Shown here piece by piece: positions 33,110 to 44,640 of a DNA stretch of 64,000 nucleotides (its first letter is position 1; every line of letters starts with the position of its first letter). This stretch comes from Lytechinus pictus. Taxonomy: Eukaryota; Echinodermata; Echinoidea; Temnopleuroida; Toxopneustidae. Below the pieces are notes generated by a model. It was not told the DNA's origin and did not search any database. It was given only the letters and a program-made list of their open reading frames with translations. The stretch lies in NCBI RefSeq assembly GCF_037042905.1, contig NC_087246.1:34900001-34964000 (forward strand), in the 5' to 3' direction. The translations under genes and the position numbers were made by a program.

Positions 33110-33692
33110 AATTCATCTGCAGCAAGAGCAGTCCTTCAGGAGAAAGTGATAAGCTTCTTTGAAAGAGATGACGTCAGTAGATGCATGCCAGGTAAACGGA
33201 TGCAAAGAAGAATGATGAGAAACAGGGGATTCAAACTCTCATCCTGACCGACTATCTCATCAACATCGATGGAAAGTTCTGCTCTGATAACCCAGATGTC
33301 ACAATCTCCTTTTCCAAATTCTGCAAGCTCAGACCAAGACATGTAAAACTCACATCACTGCTCTCAGAAATACATGTCTTTGTACTACTCATCAAAACAT
33401 GGCCATGAAATTGAAATGCTTACACTCCCTTGGATTGGACGTCCCAGTAAACCCTGAAACAGCGAACAAGGAAGTAACCAACGAACAGATGATAGAACTG
33501 ATATCACAGCTGTCTTAAGATGAGATAGAGTATGAAGCATGGGAAAAAGTGGATGTCAATGGAATCAAGAAGATGCGGATTCGAAAACACAAGAAAAGTC
33601 GCACAGATTTTATTGAAATAATGAAGAAAGAATATGCATCGTTCCTATCTCATGTTAGCAGGGTCCGTCAGCAGTTCCGAGGCACTGGCTGA
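33110..33692 (+). pseudogene. Fragment of an unnamed invertebrate repeat protein
   Basis: Reading across frames: FFERDDVSRCMPGKRMQ, then ILTDYLINIDGKFCSDNPDV, FSKFCKLRPRHVKLTS, CLCTTHQNMAMKLKCLHSLG, EIEYEAWEKVDVNGIKK and FLSHVSRVRQQFRG. I recognise this order (F..RDDVSR..PGK / F...RP.HV / C.C..HQN) from abundant uncharacterised invertebrate repeat proteins, probably DDE-type, but do not know a formal name. At least three frame breaks are present. Confidence 0.5.
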
Positions 33693-33719
33693 ACTGAAGA
33701 GATCACTCCCAGTAAATCA

Positions 33720-34500
33720 GGCCATAGTTCTTTTATCCCTGATAAGAATCAACTAGAGAGTAATGTTTCAATCTTGGAAGACTGTTCAAGCTATATCCGT
33801 ACCTGGATGCTTCATCATAAGCTCATGCTTATAAATGAAAAGAAAACTGAATTTTTCATTGTCAGAACATCCACACAAGTTGCGAAACTGGATGTTAAAT
33901 CACATAAGAATTGGAGAATCTAAAGTAAAACCAATTAGTACAGTAAGAAACCTTGGTGTTTAGCTAGATACTCAGTTGAATATGGAGACACAGATATCCA
34001 GTATGTGCAAATCTGCCTTTTACACACACTATAATCTTCGCCACATCCGTACATATTTAGATCAGAAAACAGAGAGCCTTGTTAATGCCTTGATAAGTAG
34101 TAAACTTGATTATTGTAATGGAGTATTGTTTGGTTTACCATGTGCACAGATTTCAAAATTGCAGCGTGTTCAAAATTCCTGTGCTCGACTTGTGACTTAC
34201 ACAACAAAGTTTTCAAATATCACACCTATCCTGAAAGAATTGCATTGGTTACCTGTTAATCATAGAATAACATTCAAGACACTTTTACTGGTGTTTAAAG
34301 CATCGAATGGCCAAACCAGTAGTTATCTTTCAGAATTGCTTTCCTTTTTTCAAAGCATTATTGAAGACATATCTGTTTAAGGAAGCTTTTATTAAGTAGA
34401 TCATCATTTTTAGTTAGTATTAGCAGTAGGAGTAACCAAAGTGCAGAAGAGTATATCTATATAGTGGCTGCGCTATACAAATTTATCATATTATTATTTA
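33720..34500 (+). pseudogene. Non-LTR retrotransposon RT C-terminal region and 3' tail
   Basis: Thumb and post-RT motifs: RTWMLHHKLMLINEKKTEFF, then frame 33976-34380 with LVNALISSKLDYCNGVLFGL, KLQRVQNSCARLVT and LKELHWLPVNHRI. This run is diagnostic of Jockey/CR1-like elements. The tail ends with 'GCGCTATACAAATTTATCATATTATTATT', the usual simple 3' terminus. A stop at about 33962 (after NLGV) and missing 5' part show it is dead. Confidence 0.8.
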
Positions 34501-34935
34501 TAAACCATTTTGTTCGAATAAATTGTGGCTGTCGCAGAGAGTATTAGTCTCTCATAATCAACATAAGAAAATTCATACTTAGAATGATTATTTAGACTAT
34601 TTCTCTCTTTTCTTTGTCTCTTCTAAACTCAGATCTGCACACTTGCTGACTCTGGTTTCTGCTCGCTACTTCATTCTGGGAGATTCCATCATGTACTATA
34701 ACTGTGATTTGGACAAAGCCATTTTTTCTCCTATCACTCTTTGCTTTCCTAGAACTAGTTTGCAAATTTTGGACTGATAATGATACAACAGAAAATTTAT
34801 CTTTATCAATATTGGAAACAACAAATTAGAGCAGAGTTTTGGGTAGGACTAAGAACACTGATTTGGACAGGAATACAGCTTGTCAAAAATAAGAACACAC
34901 AATTTAAAACCAAAGAACGGTTTTAAGTAACTAAT
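34501..34935. other. AT-rich spacer
   Basis: No feature recognised. Confidence 0.3.
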
Positions 34936-35070
34936 AGGGCATTGCAAGAAACTTTCTACTCAATCACACGTCCCAAAATCAAGGGTAAGTCCTTTGATTA
35001 AACACAAACATGTAGTTGATTTGCAATTGCAACTCAACCTAATCAAGCATAAATTTATTGCAAATGCCCC
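34936..35070. mobile_element. GGGCATTGCAAGAAA-type MITE (135 bp)
   Basis: Left TAGGGCATTGCAAGAAACTT and right (reverse complement) GGGGCATTTGCAATAAATTT. It resembles the element at 48382-48600 (GGGGTGTTGCAAGAAA). Confidence 0.5.
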
Positions 35071-35467
35071 ATAATTATATTTTGTTAGCAACTCTGTCAA
35101 GAGTTATCTAACATGCTGTATGTTCACAATTTTTTTCTCGAAAGGTATATTTGTCCTTTTAAAGTATTTGAATGTGATTACGCCTTGTTTTTGTTTTCCA
35201 CAATATCTATTGCATGTATGAAGAGAAGTGAAATATTTATTGTGAAGCACTGTGAATGTTGTGTGATGGTATTATATATTTAATTCATCATTTTTCTTAT
35301 AAGACTGTAAGCCTGGTGGATGTGAGAGAGTGGCCTGGATGTGAGGGAGAGGCCTGGATGAAAGGAAAGTGAACATGTGTCCAATTACTGATTTGCATAT
35401 TTTTTAGACAATTTTGTTCATGGATGAATATTTGCTTTGCATTCCCTATATTCCATGTAAAGAGTAA
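35071..35467. other. AT-rich spacer
   Basis: No gene or repeat recognised apart from a doublet 'gtgagagagtggcctggat / gtgagggagaggcctggat' at about 35320-35358. Confidence 0.3.
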
Positions 35468-36017
35468 AGGAGAAGTCCACCCCACCAAAAAATTCATTTG
35501 AATTTAAAGAAAAATAAAGTATTGCAGAAAAATTCATAAAACTTTGATTCTAGATTTAAATAAAATACTCTTTTGACATTGAGAAATTTTGCCTAATTTC
35601 ATAAAACGATTATATGCTCATCTTGGTGCAAATTACAGAACCGATTATGTCACACATACTCTAATTTCTTTTGTATTTTGTTCTTTGATACATGTACCTG
35701 ACATGTATATTGTATTTTAATTTTCTCATTATTTTCTTTAATAAATTTTGAGAGGGATTTTAATTCCTCCAATAACATTTGTAGTTTATCTAAATGTAAC
35801 CTATTGTGATTTGATGAAGAGTTTCCGTCATCAAATTTGCTAAAATTTATATAATAAAATGCAAAAAATAATTAAAAAGGAATGCGATGTGAGTGACATA
35901 ATCAACTCTAATTTGCATACCATTGTTTTGTGTATTTGACTGTTTTGTGTTAAAAAAAACAAGGGAAATAACTCTATTTATTCAAATAATTTTTTTTTGT
36001 TGATGTGGACTTGACCT
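35468..36017. mobile_element. AAGTCCACC-type MITE, degraded copy
   Basis: Left AGGAGAAGTCCACCCCACCA and right (reverse complement) AGGTCAAGTCCACATCAAC. The centre has the family's 'cacatactctaatttcttttgtatttt' and its inverted partner. The TTAA flank seen in other copies is mutated (GTAA on the left). Confidence 0.65.
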
Positions 36018-37601
36018 TTTGGCATATTGCTATGAGAGAGCTACCACAGCATCATCTTATAAGCAGCTCGTGAGGCAAAATTTTCAAAATAACTCGACAT
36101 TTTATGAATACAAAAACTTCTCTAAATCGTGATTTCATCTTGAAGACAGTGTGTATTGATATCTGGGGATGGGGGAGGGCAAAGGGGGGGGTACTGTCAT
36201 CACTGGGTGGAGAAATTATTCAGCAAATAGCTGACAAAAAATTGTGACAGTACTCTTTGTTAATTTACTCTGGTCAAGCGTTTAGAAGTGATGGACGGTC
36301 ATTTTCCAATGTATTGGCTGAGGGAATGGTGTCAATCTTGGAGGAACTTGGTATCACTTCACTGGGTTGTATGTTTGAATGTAAGTATGTAAACGACTAA
36401 ACGTAGGTTGTGTGTAATATCAGTTGTGTGTAAACGTGCTTGTATAAATAATGGTGTGTATGCAGATTGGAGGGATTTAAAGGGGAAAAAAATACCTGCC
36501 TACCTACCCTATAACTCCAAAACAACCATGGGGGGGGGGGGGGGGCAAATCATCAATATTTTGCTGGAGCAAAGAATCTTGGAATTCTTGAATGTAGTAC
36601 ATGCTAGTAAACGAGTAAATTTATAGGCCTATACCATTATCGTTTTTTTAGAAACAGCGTAGGCATGAACACTTTAAAATTGTACAGTGAGGAATTTGCA
36701 GGGGTAAGTTTCATGATGACAATCAATTGGGTGGCGTATCTTTGCACTGATAACGCTCTTGGTTTAATCAAAGGTACATACATGTATCAGTCCATTGTGG
36801 CAGATACTAAACACAAGGTAATAGTCCTGAATCTAGCCAATGATAACAAGCTTGCTGATATTATATCACAGAGGCATTCATCAGGATCCCATAGCACAGA
36901 GTTAACCAACTGGTCATAGGGCTACTATTCATTAGTCTGCAGGCACAGACCCTTGATTTTTGCAATTTGCACAGTGCATCACACAGAGTCTGAATTAGTG
37001 AGACTAGACTCACTATGTACTGTAGCTGGCTTTTATTTGAAACAGTCTTTGGATTCAAGTCTTCACTCTAGACCTGTTATTGGTTGAAGTGTAAAATATG
37101 AGTCTGTGCTTGCAGACTAGCTTTTCATGGTTGGAGGCATCTATTGCTATGTGAAATCAGTCATACAAATTAAACTGTATGATTAATTGTTGAAACTTTA
37201 AAAGAGCCCCGTGCCACTCCAATACAGAATTGGACTTAGGTCACATAACTATAACAATTTTTTTTCTATAACAAATCTTGTTACAAGAATGGCACGTTGT
37301 TTTTTATAACAAATATCTGTTTCATAAAAATTCATAAAAATTAATACTGTATCAGCTTGTAATAATCAAATTAAAGAATGTGAACAAGCCTAATTCATGG
37401 CATGCAATGAAATACATAATATTTTGCAATATCTTTGTTTGCACAAGTAACTGCTCCTGAAGAACATGTGAGTTGACACTCAGTCTCCATTGTCATTTAC
37501 TAATACTGTGTATCACGTTCAAAACTTATGTTTACGTTTTCTCATTGCTATAAGTTGTTTGAAAACTGTGGGCACTCGCTTTACCATCAATGCGACTTAA
37601 G
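36018..37601. other. Spacer with G-runs and possible decayed exon
   Basis: No certain gene. Near 36280-36382 the plus strand reads FRSDGRSFSNVLAEGMVSIL and ends at a donor-like GAAT|GTAAGT, a weak exon candidate I cannot identify. G-runs lie at 36175-36190 and 36530-36546. Confidence 0.3.
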
Positions 37602-37742
37602 CAGGGGCCGCGGAACCGGGGGGGCTTCAGCCCCCCCCCCACTTTTTTCCAAAACCGTGTACAAAAACTTAAAAATGACCATATGATTGTGATGTTTAGC
37701 ATGGTCAGCCCCCCCACTTTGAAAACCGTTCCGCGGCCCCTG
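37602..37742. mobile_element. 141-bp MITE with TTAAG duplication
   Basis: CAGGGGCCGCGGAAC at 37602-37616 is matched by GTTCCGCGGCCCCTG at 37728-37742. TTAAG precedes the left end and follows the right end. Interior has facing G- and C-runs. Confidence 0.75.
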
Positions 37743-38050
37743 TTAAGTACTCGCTGAAAGACCGGCCAGAGACCACAATAGTTAGGGGCACTATTATGAC
37801 CTCTGTAATATGGACAAAAGCTGCCAGATTAGTCAGACTTTCCATCTCCATTGTGCAAAATTCAGGCAAATTTCATCAAATTTTTTACCCTTGATATTCT
37901 TTTTGAAGGCTGAAGTATTCTGAAATATTCAACCCCAAATTTAAATCTAAGGATAATATTTACCTCAAACACCTTTCATTTGGAGAAAATGTTCAACATT
38001 TTGAATCTGCAGTGAGTGTGAATAGGAAATACACCTGTACAGTGAATTGG

Positions 38051-38322
38051 TCATAAACCCCATTCTGCAGTCTCAGCAAAGCAATCACCAGTGGGAGGGA
38101 TCATTGAAGGTGGAAGGTCTGGTATATTCTGTAACTCTGGAGGAAGGCTGAACTGCATGTGCTGCAGGGCTGCCGATCCACCTGATGGATCTACTCCCTC
38201 TGACGTTGACGATGCATTGTCTTTCTTTTTCCTTTTATCAAGCCAATCAGCAAGGTTTGGTTCCGGTTGGTTGGCTGCCCGATCCTCAGCTGTCTTGGCT
38301 GCAAGTTTCTTGGCTTCAATTT
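38051..38322 (-). CDS. ZMAT5: ZMAT5 coding exon 4
   Basis: Acceptor CTGATGTAG before 38322; 89 codons and TGA. Encodes the basic/acidic helix ([18 protein letters not shown]), the [10 protein letters not shown] motif and the Pro-rich C-terminus ending AEWGL. Confidence 0.88.
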
Positions 38323-41300
38323 CTACATCAGAACAAGTAAAATAATAGCATTAGTGGGTCATCACACAGCACTCATGTCTGTCAAATAGCCAACAGGTCC
38401 ATGGTCTCTACACTTACATATACTTCTCAGGCTTTACCAAAACTGTCAATAAGAAGTGACTATTATAGAATAAATTCCTGCCATGTACCCATTTTCTTCT
38501 ATTTGACATTCAAGATTAACTGATTATGTGTGCAAAAAAATAAAAGGAAATTAATTTAAGGCATAAAATATTTTGGTAAAATCTAAAGATCATTTAGTTT
38601 CAATGCTTGAATCCATTGTTCATATTCAAATTTTGAATTTTTTTTGGTAAGATAAATTGAAAATATTCATAAAACCAATGGTGTAAGTTGTAAGAAAGAT
38701 GCAAGTTAAAATCTAATCATTCATCTGTGCAGATTTTGCAAATGTCAATCAGGACATGCATCTTAACAAAGGGCATGAACGTTGTAGCAGGCCTTCTTCA
38801 TGTAAAATGTACAGATAGAATCATAATTTTTTCAAAAATGACAATGCCATCAAAACAAATTTATATTCTGGACTTAAGATTATTTCAAACTCATGCATTG
38901 TCAGTGGATAATACTGTTTTGCATACTCGTAAAGTAAGTACATTTCAACAATCAATCAAGCACAAATCATCTTTAAAATTATTTTATTGACTTTTAAAAA
39001 AGGTGAAAATTTGGATATTTACAAACAGCTTTTAGAAATAGCCCCCCCCCCCCTGTATCTCTTAATCAAACACTTACTTTCCAGTAGCTCTCGTTCCCAT
39101 TCTGGAGTCAAGTGGGAGTATCTACAATTCCCCTCAAAAGGACAGAAACCTGATGTAAACAAAAATAAAAGATACGGGAAGTATATAGTTAAGTCAAAAT
39201 ATTTCAAATTTCCTTAAAGTACGCAAAATGCCAAATCCCAGATTACTGACAGTGGTTCTCACTTTTCAGGCAATTTTTGAAAAATTGCCTTGTGCTCCAC
39301 AATGCCTACTGCAAGGGAAAATGCAAATACAACCTTTCCTTGGTATGAAAAATATAATTGTTCTCTTATTCACCAATAACATCAGTTTCAGTGTTAAAAA
39401 ACAATGAGGACAGAAAGAACACATATTCTTTAAGGGGTACATGAAGCTGCATATTTTTGTCTGCATTAGGGGGTAGTGATCATTCAGATCTTTATTTTCA
39501 AATAACCAAACTTTCTTACCTGATTGCTTTATCTTCACACATGGAATTTTGGCTCTCTCTTCTGACAAAATCTCTTCCGGTTCTGAAATAAATAAATAGT
39601 TCAATACAAAATATTCTAATACATACTTATACTGCACTGACAGATCTTCATTTGACTTTCTTTTTAAATGTCAAAAAGTATTACTATTAGGCATGACATT
39701 GGTGTCAAAGTGGAATTTAAGTTGCATTTACTACAGTTCTTGTTATCCCTTAGAATAAAAGATTAAAACAAATGCATGAAGTAGAGAAATGACCTCATGA
39801 ATACATAATTTGCTGCATTGAAATCAATTGATGTATAATTGGCCTGGATCTAAATGCTATGAAAAAGGAAAATAATACATTGACTTCAATGGGGACTATG
39901 CCTTATTCCCACATGCATTTGGTCATATCTTGGGTCCCCACACATGGACCGATTCTCACCAAGTTTGGATAGTGGAGGTATTTCTTTTCTTAGAATAAAA
40001 GATTAAAACAAATGCATGAAGTAGAGAAATGACCTAATGAATACATAATTTGCTGCATTGAAATCAATTGATGTATAATTGGCCTGGATCTAAATGCTAT
40101 GAAAAAGGAAAATAATACATTGACTTCAATGGGGACTATGCCTTATTCCCACATGCATTTGGTTAATTTACATTTGGTCATATCTTGGGTCCCCACACAT
40201 GGACCGATTCTCACTAAGTTTGGATAGTGGAGGTATTTCTTTTCATTGTGCTCTATTGAAATATGGTATCATAATATGCTGAATGAAAAAATAGCAAAAT
40301 TGTTGATATGGACTGAAGTTAGCAACCAAATCATGCGAACAAACTGCCAGCATGCTGCAGGCGAATCTTTTGGTCGCATAACTGCAGTCCATATCAACAT
40401 TACGGCGCACGGCGAATCCAAGCGATCCGCGAAGTGATGTCTGAGGACTGAACAACAACATCGAGATCAAAGCTGAAATACAGCCGTTCCCGATCGCGAT
40501 ATTTGGAAAAGAGGTGGGTATATTGACCTCGAAATGTGACTGAGAGACTTGTCATGACCGGACCCGGTGCCTCCCGCATGCGATGTTTTGAATTCGGCAG
40601 CGCATTAATATTTATACGTGTGAGGAACTTCATGTTGGCTCTAAATCACCAATTTTGAGACTGATAGAAGCATGGAAAAGAAGTGAAGCTTTGTGTAAAG
40701 TAAGAATATTAGTTGTACTTGTTTTAAAGATCGTGATGTTGCATGAATCTTTTATTTTCCCACCATAAAATCCCACCTTCTGTCACTCAGAATATCCGAT
40801 CGAATTCATGGTCTCGAAGTTCGGGTAGGTGGAGCATAGTGTAGCGGTAGTGAAGTGGAGTGGAGCCTGCACGAACTTCGCTCGAGGTAAGTCTGACCTA
40901 GTCTTGAGGACTCCATGATATCTTTTTAAAAAAGTATATGCTAATTATTTATAATCACGTAATGAATTTTATTATTTGTGAAATAATAATTTCTATCTAT
41001 AAATTGTTCTTCAAAACGGCATCGCTAACCGGACGTACGTCATACATAAGCGGTTCAAGGGACGACCCTATGTATTGTATTTGCGTTGTGTAGGACATTT
41101 GGATCGAGGGATCTACACGACATCCGTCTGGTAAGAAACATTTATTTTTTCACATTTTAATAGAATATTTTTTTAAACCTTCTTATGCATGCCATTAGGC
41201 GTAGCCGTAGGAAGGTGTAGAGAATAATAAAATCACGATCATTTACGTGAATCATGATTTTTTAATAAAAAAGATTGATTTCCTACTACTAGTACTAGTA

Positions 41301-42268
41301 TGGTAGGGGGTCCTAAAGCTGCGCGGGTCCTAAAGCTACGCACCACTCATCGCGCATACAGTTTTTATGGCAAATGCGCACTCTGTGTGTGGAACTGTGA
41401 CTGCAGTGTGACGAACGATTCCTTTTCAATTTTTTCTACAGAGGCTGCAGTAAATCTCTAAATGCAGAGAAACCAACAACTGTTTGGAATTTTGGAGTTA
41501 TATTCGCTTAAATTTCATTTTATCCTATAATAATATAAATATATTTTAGAAATTGAGGCATAGGAAATACTATTTTTTTGCATGATAAATCGAGTGCGTA
41601 GCTTTAGGACCCCTTCTACATCGGGTGGCGAAATCAAGAGGTGTTCGGAAAACACGGCGGGATTTTCGTAATAGTGAGTTTTGCGATATTTTCTTCCTGG
41701 TTAATGATCTTTAGAATGTTTGCCACAAATTAGTGAAAGATATTTGTTGAAGTATTAAAATTGGGATAGTTTTTATTGTTTGAAAACAAAGTGCGTAGCT
41801 TTAGGTCCCCCCATCATACTAGTACTAGGGAAATCCATCTGTCATCTGTGTTTACAATAATTACATGTCTCTCTTATTAGTCTTATGAATATATCAATAT
41901 GGGAGGGGATTCAAGACTCCAATGATGAAGAAGTATATGTCAAATTTTTTTTAAAAGACATCATCATGGAGTCCTCAAGACTAAGTCTGACCGGATCTGA
42001 GTCATTGTCCGATAATAAGCGGCGCAGCGCAGCGTGCCCTGCCGGACGGCCGGCCGGGTGATCGTGAGCTGAGGCGAAGCCCGGGCCGTCCGCGGCGAAA
42101 TCTCAGTCACACAATGACATTGCACCAACGCACGTACGTACCTCTAAATTGTGAGTAATGAAGCTTCCGCAGTCGGTCATGAACGACTCCATTAAGATGT
42201 TTCTTTCTGTTCTCTGAATTATCAGCAAAACTCTTGTCGCAGTAGTCACAATAGTACCTTTTCCCCAT
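38051..42268 (-). CDS. ZMAT5: ZMAT5, U11/U12 snRNP 20 kDa protein (zinc finger matrin-type 5)
   Basis: A component of the minor (U12-type) spliceosome's U11/U12 di-snRNP, expected to be nuclear and RNA-binding. Coding exons on the minus strand: 42268-42142, 39582-39520, 39149-39078, 38322-38051 (127+63+72+272 nt), all with GT-AG introns in phase 1, giving 177 codons plus TGA; the human protein is 170 aa. The start [17 protein letters not shown] corresponds closely to the known vertebrate N-terminus and contains a U1-C-type C2H2 finger (C7, C10, H24, H30). A CCCH finger spans the exon 2/3 junction (C57, C66, C72, H76; spacing C-x8-C-x5-C-x3-H, ending NCRYSH). The C-terminus has a Lys/Glu-rich segment, [12 protein letters not shown] and a Pro-rich tail. 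The gene appears intact. Intron 1 (2.56 kb) contains a 1085 bp transposon and a tandem duplication; a TTAA element lies 309 bp upstream of the start codon. No poly(A) site was assigned. Confidence 0.92.
39078..39149 (-). CDS. ZMAT5: ZMAT5 coding exon 3
   Basis: Acceptor TTTACATCAG before 39149, donor AAA|GTAAGT after 39078. Encodes [13 protein letters not shown], the rest of the CCCH finger, and [11 protein letters not shown]. Confidence 0.9.
39520..39582 (-). CDS. ZMAT5: ZMAT5 coding exon 2
   Basis: Acceptor TTATTTCAG before 39582, donor CAG|GTAAGA after 39520. Encodes [20 protein letters not shown] and S, including the first Cys of the CCCH finger. Confidence 0.9.
39749..40243. repeat. 240-bp tandem duplication in ZMAT5 intron 1
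   Basis: The block starting TTAGAATAAAAGATTAAAAC at 39750 recurs at 39990, with only a few differences, one being an extra TTAATTTACATTTGG in the second copy. High identity indicates a recent event. Confidence 0.85.
40303..40402. repeat. Imperfect 100-bp inverted repeat in ZMAT5 intron 1
   Basis: GTTGATATGGACTGAAGTTA on the left pairs with TAACTGCAGTCCATATCAAC on the right, and CCAGCATGC/GCAGG near the centre extends the pairing with gaps. Confidence 0.6.
40899..41983. mobile_element. TIR transposon with 9-bp target duplication in ZMAT5 intron 1
   Basis: TAGTCTTGAGGACTCCATGA at the left matches the reverse complement at the right, with weaker pairing for 25 more bases. AGTCTGACC is directly repeated at 40890-40898 and 41984-41992. 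The 9-bp duplication suggests a Mutator-like or related superfamily. It is 1085 bp and no transposase frame is seen. Inside, 'TCCTAAAGCTACGCAC' motifs occur four times and a nested inverted pair with ACTAGTACTAG flanks (about 41289-41827) suggests a further insertion. Confidence 0.85.
42142..42268 (-). CDS. ZMAT5: ZMAT5 coding exon 1
   Basis: Start codon at 42268-42266, donor AGAG|GTACGT after 42142. Encodes 42 residues plus one base, including the C2H2 finger. Confidence 0.9.
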
Positions 42269-42576
42269 TTTTTGTTTCAGAAATGCGGCGGAGAAAAAAT
42301 TTCAATAATAAAGTATGGAACGCCAAATCAGTGTTTCCACAGATCCAAAACAAATTTTCCGAAACTGAATCCCAAATTTCCAAAAATTCATAGACATTTC
42401 CCCGACATTTCCTGGAATTTTTCAAGTTTGATTTTTAACGAAAATCGGATAATAAAACAGCGAGCCTAAATTTATGTTTTATACGTTCATCTGGCTCTCT
42501 GATTTATATATCATTACATATAATTATCATTATAATTAAATTCTACAGGACTCACTGGCGTATGTTAAGGTCTTAA

Positions 42577-43513
42577 GGACGTTCCACAGTTAAAGTGAAA
42601 ACCATGTCATTTTTACCAAACTTTGCACATAGATACTTTAGAACCTTAATATTCGAAATATGCAAAAATTAACATAGGTCCATGTGCTTGATTTTTTGCT
42701 ATAGAACTTCAAAGTTCACCCAAATTGATGTTCTTAAGAATTGCGCATTCAAAAGAATTTGGCATTTTTAGACCGCCCAAGATTACTACAATGAGTTTAA
42801 ACCTCTATTACTCAGTCAAAATACATGAAAAGGTCATCAAATTTCGCAAGAGAGTTAATAATTGTATCGTTAGAATGGGGAATATATTTATAGTGCTATT
42901 TGTTTGCAATTTTAAGTTTAACAGCACTGTCAGTTCTTAAATATGGCGTAAAAGATAACAAAACCCCAATCTAAAAAATGTAAAATTTCAGTAACAAACT
43001 ACAAAAGTACAATAAATGCTGCACTTTATTCAAAATCCATGTCATTTTCACCAAAATTTGTAGAGTTGTAGAGGAAGGTATACCTAAGAGGAACAAACAT
43101 TAAAATATAGGGGTTCATGTGCTTGTTTTTAAACTATCAGTATTTTTATTAGAGCAAATTTGCTTTTTAAAACACCAAAAATGCGCCGAATGCTTTGTAT
43201 CTATGTGAAGAAAAAATCAAAACCACTCTACCATTTATTCAAACTCGGGGTAATATTCGTGATTCTTGGCAGCACTGCAGAGTAAAGTATTTTGAAATTG
43301 TAGAGAATCTTTTTTTTTGAATGGTCCATGGAATAATTCAATTTTTTAGCTTCATGAAATAACGCATCGGATCTGCAGTTAAATGCAGAAGATGAGAAAA
43401 ATCAGCACATACCCGCAGCTAATTAATCACCTGTTCATCCATTGTGACGTCAGCGCGCAGAGTGTAAACTATGCGCAGATCATAATGCGCACAAACATAA
43501 CTGTGGAACGTCC
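42577..43513. mobile_element. TTAA-flanked TIR element upstream of ZMAT5
   Basis: GGACGTTCCACAGTTA at the left and TAACTGTGGAACGTCC-type complement at the right (43498-43513), with TTAA at 42573-42576 and 43514-43517. TTAA targets are typical of piggyBac-related elements. It is 937 bp and non-coding. Its inner edge is 309 bp from the ZMAT5 start codon and could overlap its promoter. Confidence 0.8.
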
Positions 43514-43517
43514 TTAA

Positions 43518-44640
43518 ACTGTAAACTCATGCTATAGCGTAACTCGCTCCCTAGCTTATTGAAAATATGTCCAGTGTGTGCGCGCACTGCCTCTGTGTTG
43601 TTTGGTACCATTTGTTTGTACACCAACGCACCGGATGCACGCGTATGATCCACTGCATGTACGTACACGTACACGATCGATCACCTATGATTTTCTTCAA
43701 ATGAAAAATATGCTGCACTTTTTTTAAATCTCTTATTTTGTGATGAATAAGATGTTTTTTTTTTTAATGGACTACAACCCCCCCCCCCCAAAAAAAAAAA
43801 CTTAACCAGTTGAAAAAGCATAACCCATACAGAGTGTTTGTGCGTGAATATTTTACAAATTAGATTAACATACATTTAAAGAGTAAAAGCAGGGGCGGCT
43901 CTGAACATATTTTCGTTTGGAGGGGGGGGGGGGGGGCAAAGACAAAAAGAGTACTTAGTATGTCAAGATTTGCATTTTGGTGCAAACGTACATGTTACCA
44001 TGACACTACCCTCTGCATGAAGTAGTTGGATGTTTTGTAGTAATTTATAGGTCTTTTGAACTCAGTGATTTCTGAGATATATAGGCTCTTTTCCGCGAGA
44101 GAGTATAGCATGCAAGCGCTTTGGAAAAATGTCAAATCTGAAGGTGCAAAATCCGCTTCATGGTGCTAATCAGTTATAAAATAAAAGGGCATTATTTCGA
44201 GTTATTTAAGTGCGAATCGCGACCTCAAATTTTTTTGTCACCAGAAACATGAATACCTTTGATGCTAGCGCGAAACGCGAGAAAAATTGTAAATAATAGA
44301 AACTTAGACACTGGACATTCTAAACATTTTGAAAACCGTAAACAGGATAAGTACTACCTTACTGAATAATGATAATTGTAGAGCGCGAAGCACGAGCCAA
44401 AAATTTAGTGATTTTTTAACCTTAAATGTATTATTTTACTTCTTAAAAAGTATATTGTTAGAAAAGGACATATTTCATTTAAAAAAGGCCTCCATTTTGG
44501 AAAAAAAAAATAGTTTCCTATGGTTATTTTTTTTTTGGGGGGGGACAAGGCGGAGGGGGGGGGGCAATTGGGGGCATGTGCCTCCTTTTCCCTGTGGGAC
44601 TAAATGATCAACATAAAACACTGAATTATCAATAAAAATA
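43518..44640. other. Spacer with G-run repeats
   Basis: CAGGGGCGGCTCTGA at 43891 followed by a G-run at 43921 is one end of the CAGGGGCGG-type repeat family; a C-run/A-run lies at 43780-43800 and another G-run at 44537-44565. CGCGAAACGCGAG and GCGCGAAGCACGAG words recall the 59-kb array. No gene. Confidence 0.4.

Noticed and set aside
40881..40895. Consensus splice donor GAG|GTAAGT in ZMAT5 intron 1 on the plus strand
   Set aside because: Wrong strand for ZMAT5, no coding frame before it, and it coincides with the transposon's target duplication.
42272..42469. 65-codon frame just upstream of the ZMAT5 start on the plus strand
   Set aside because: Composition is repetitive (FPKLNPKFPKIHRHFPDISW) from an AT-rich stretch with no homology; it overlaps the likely ZMAT5 5' region.
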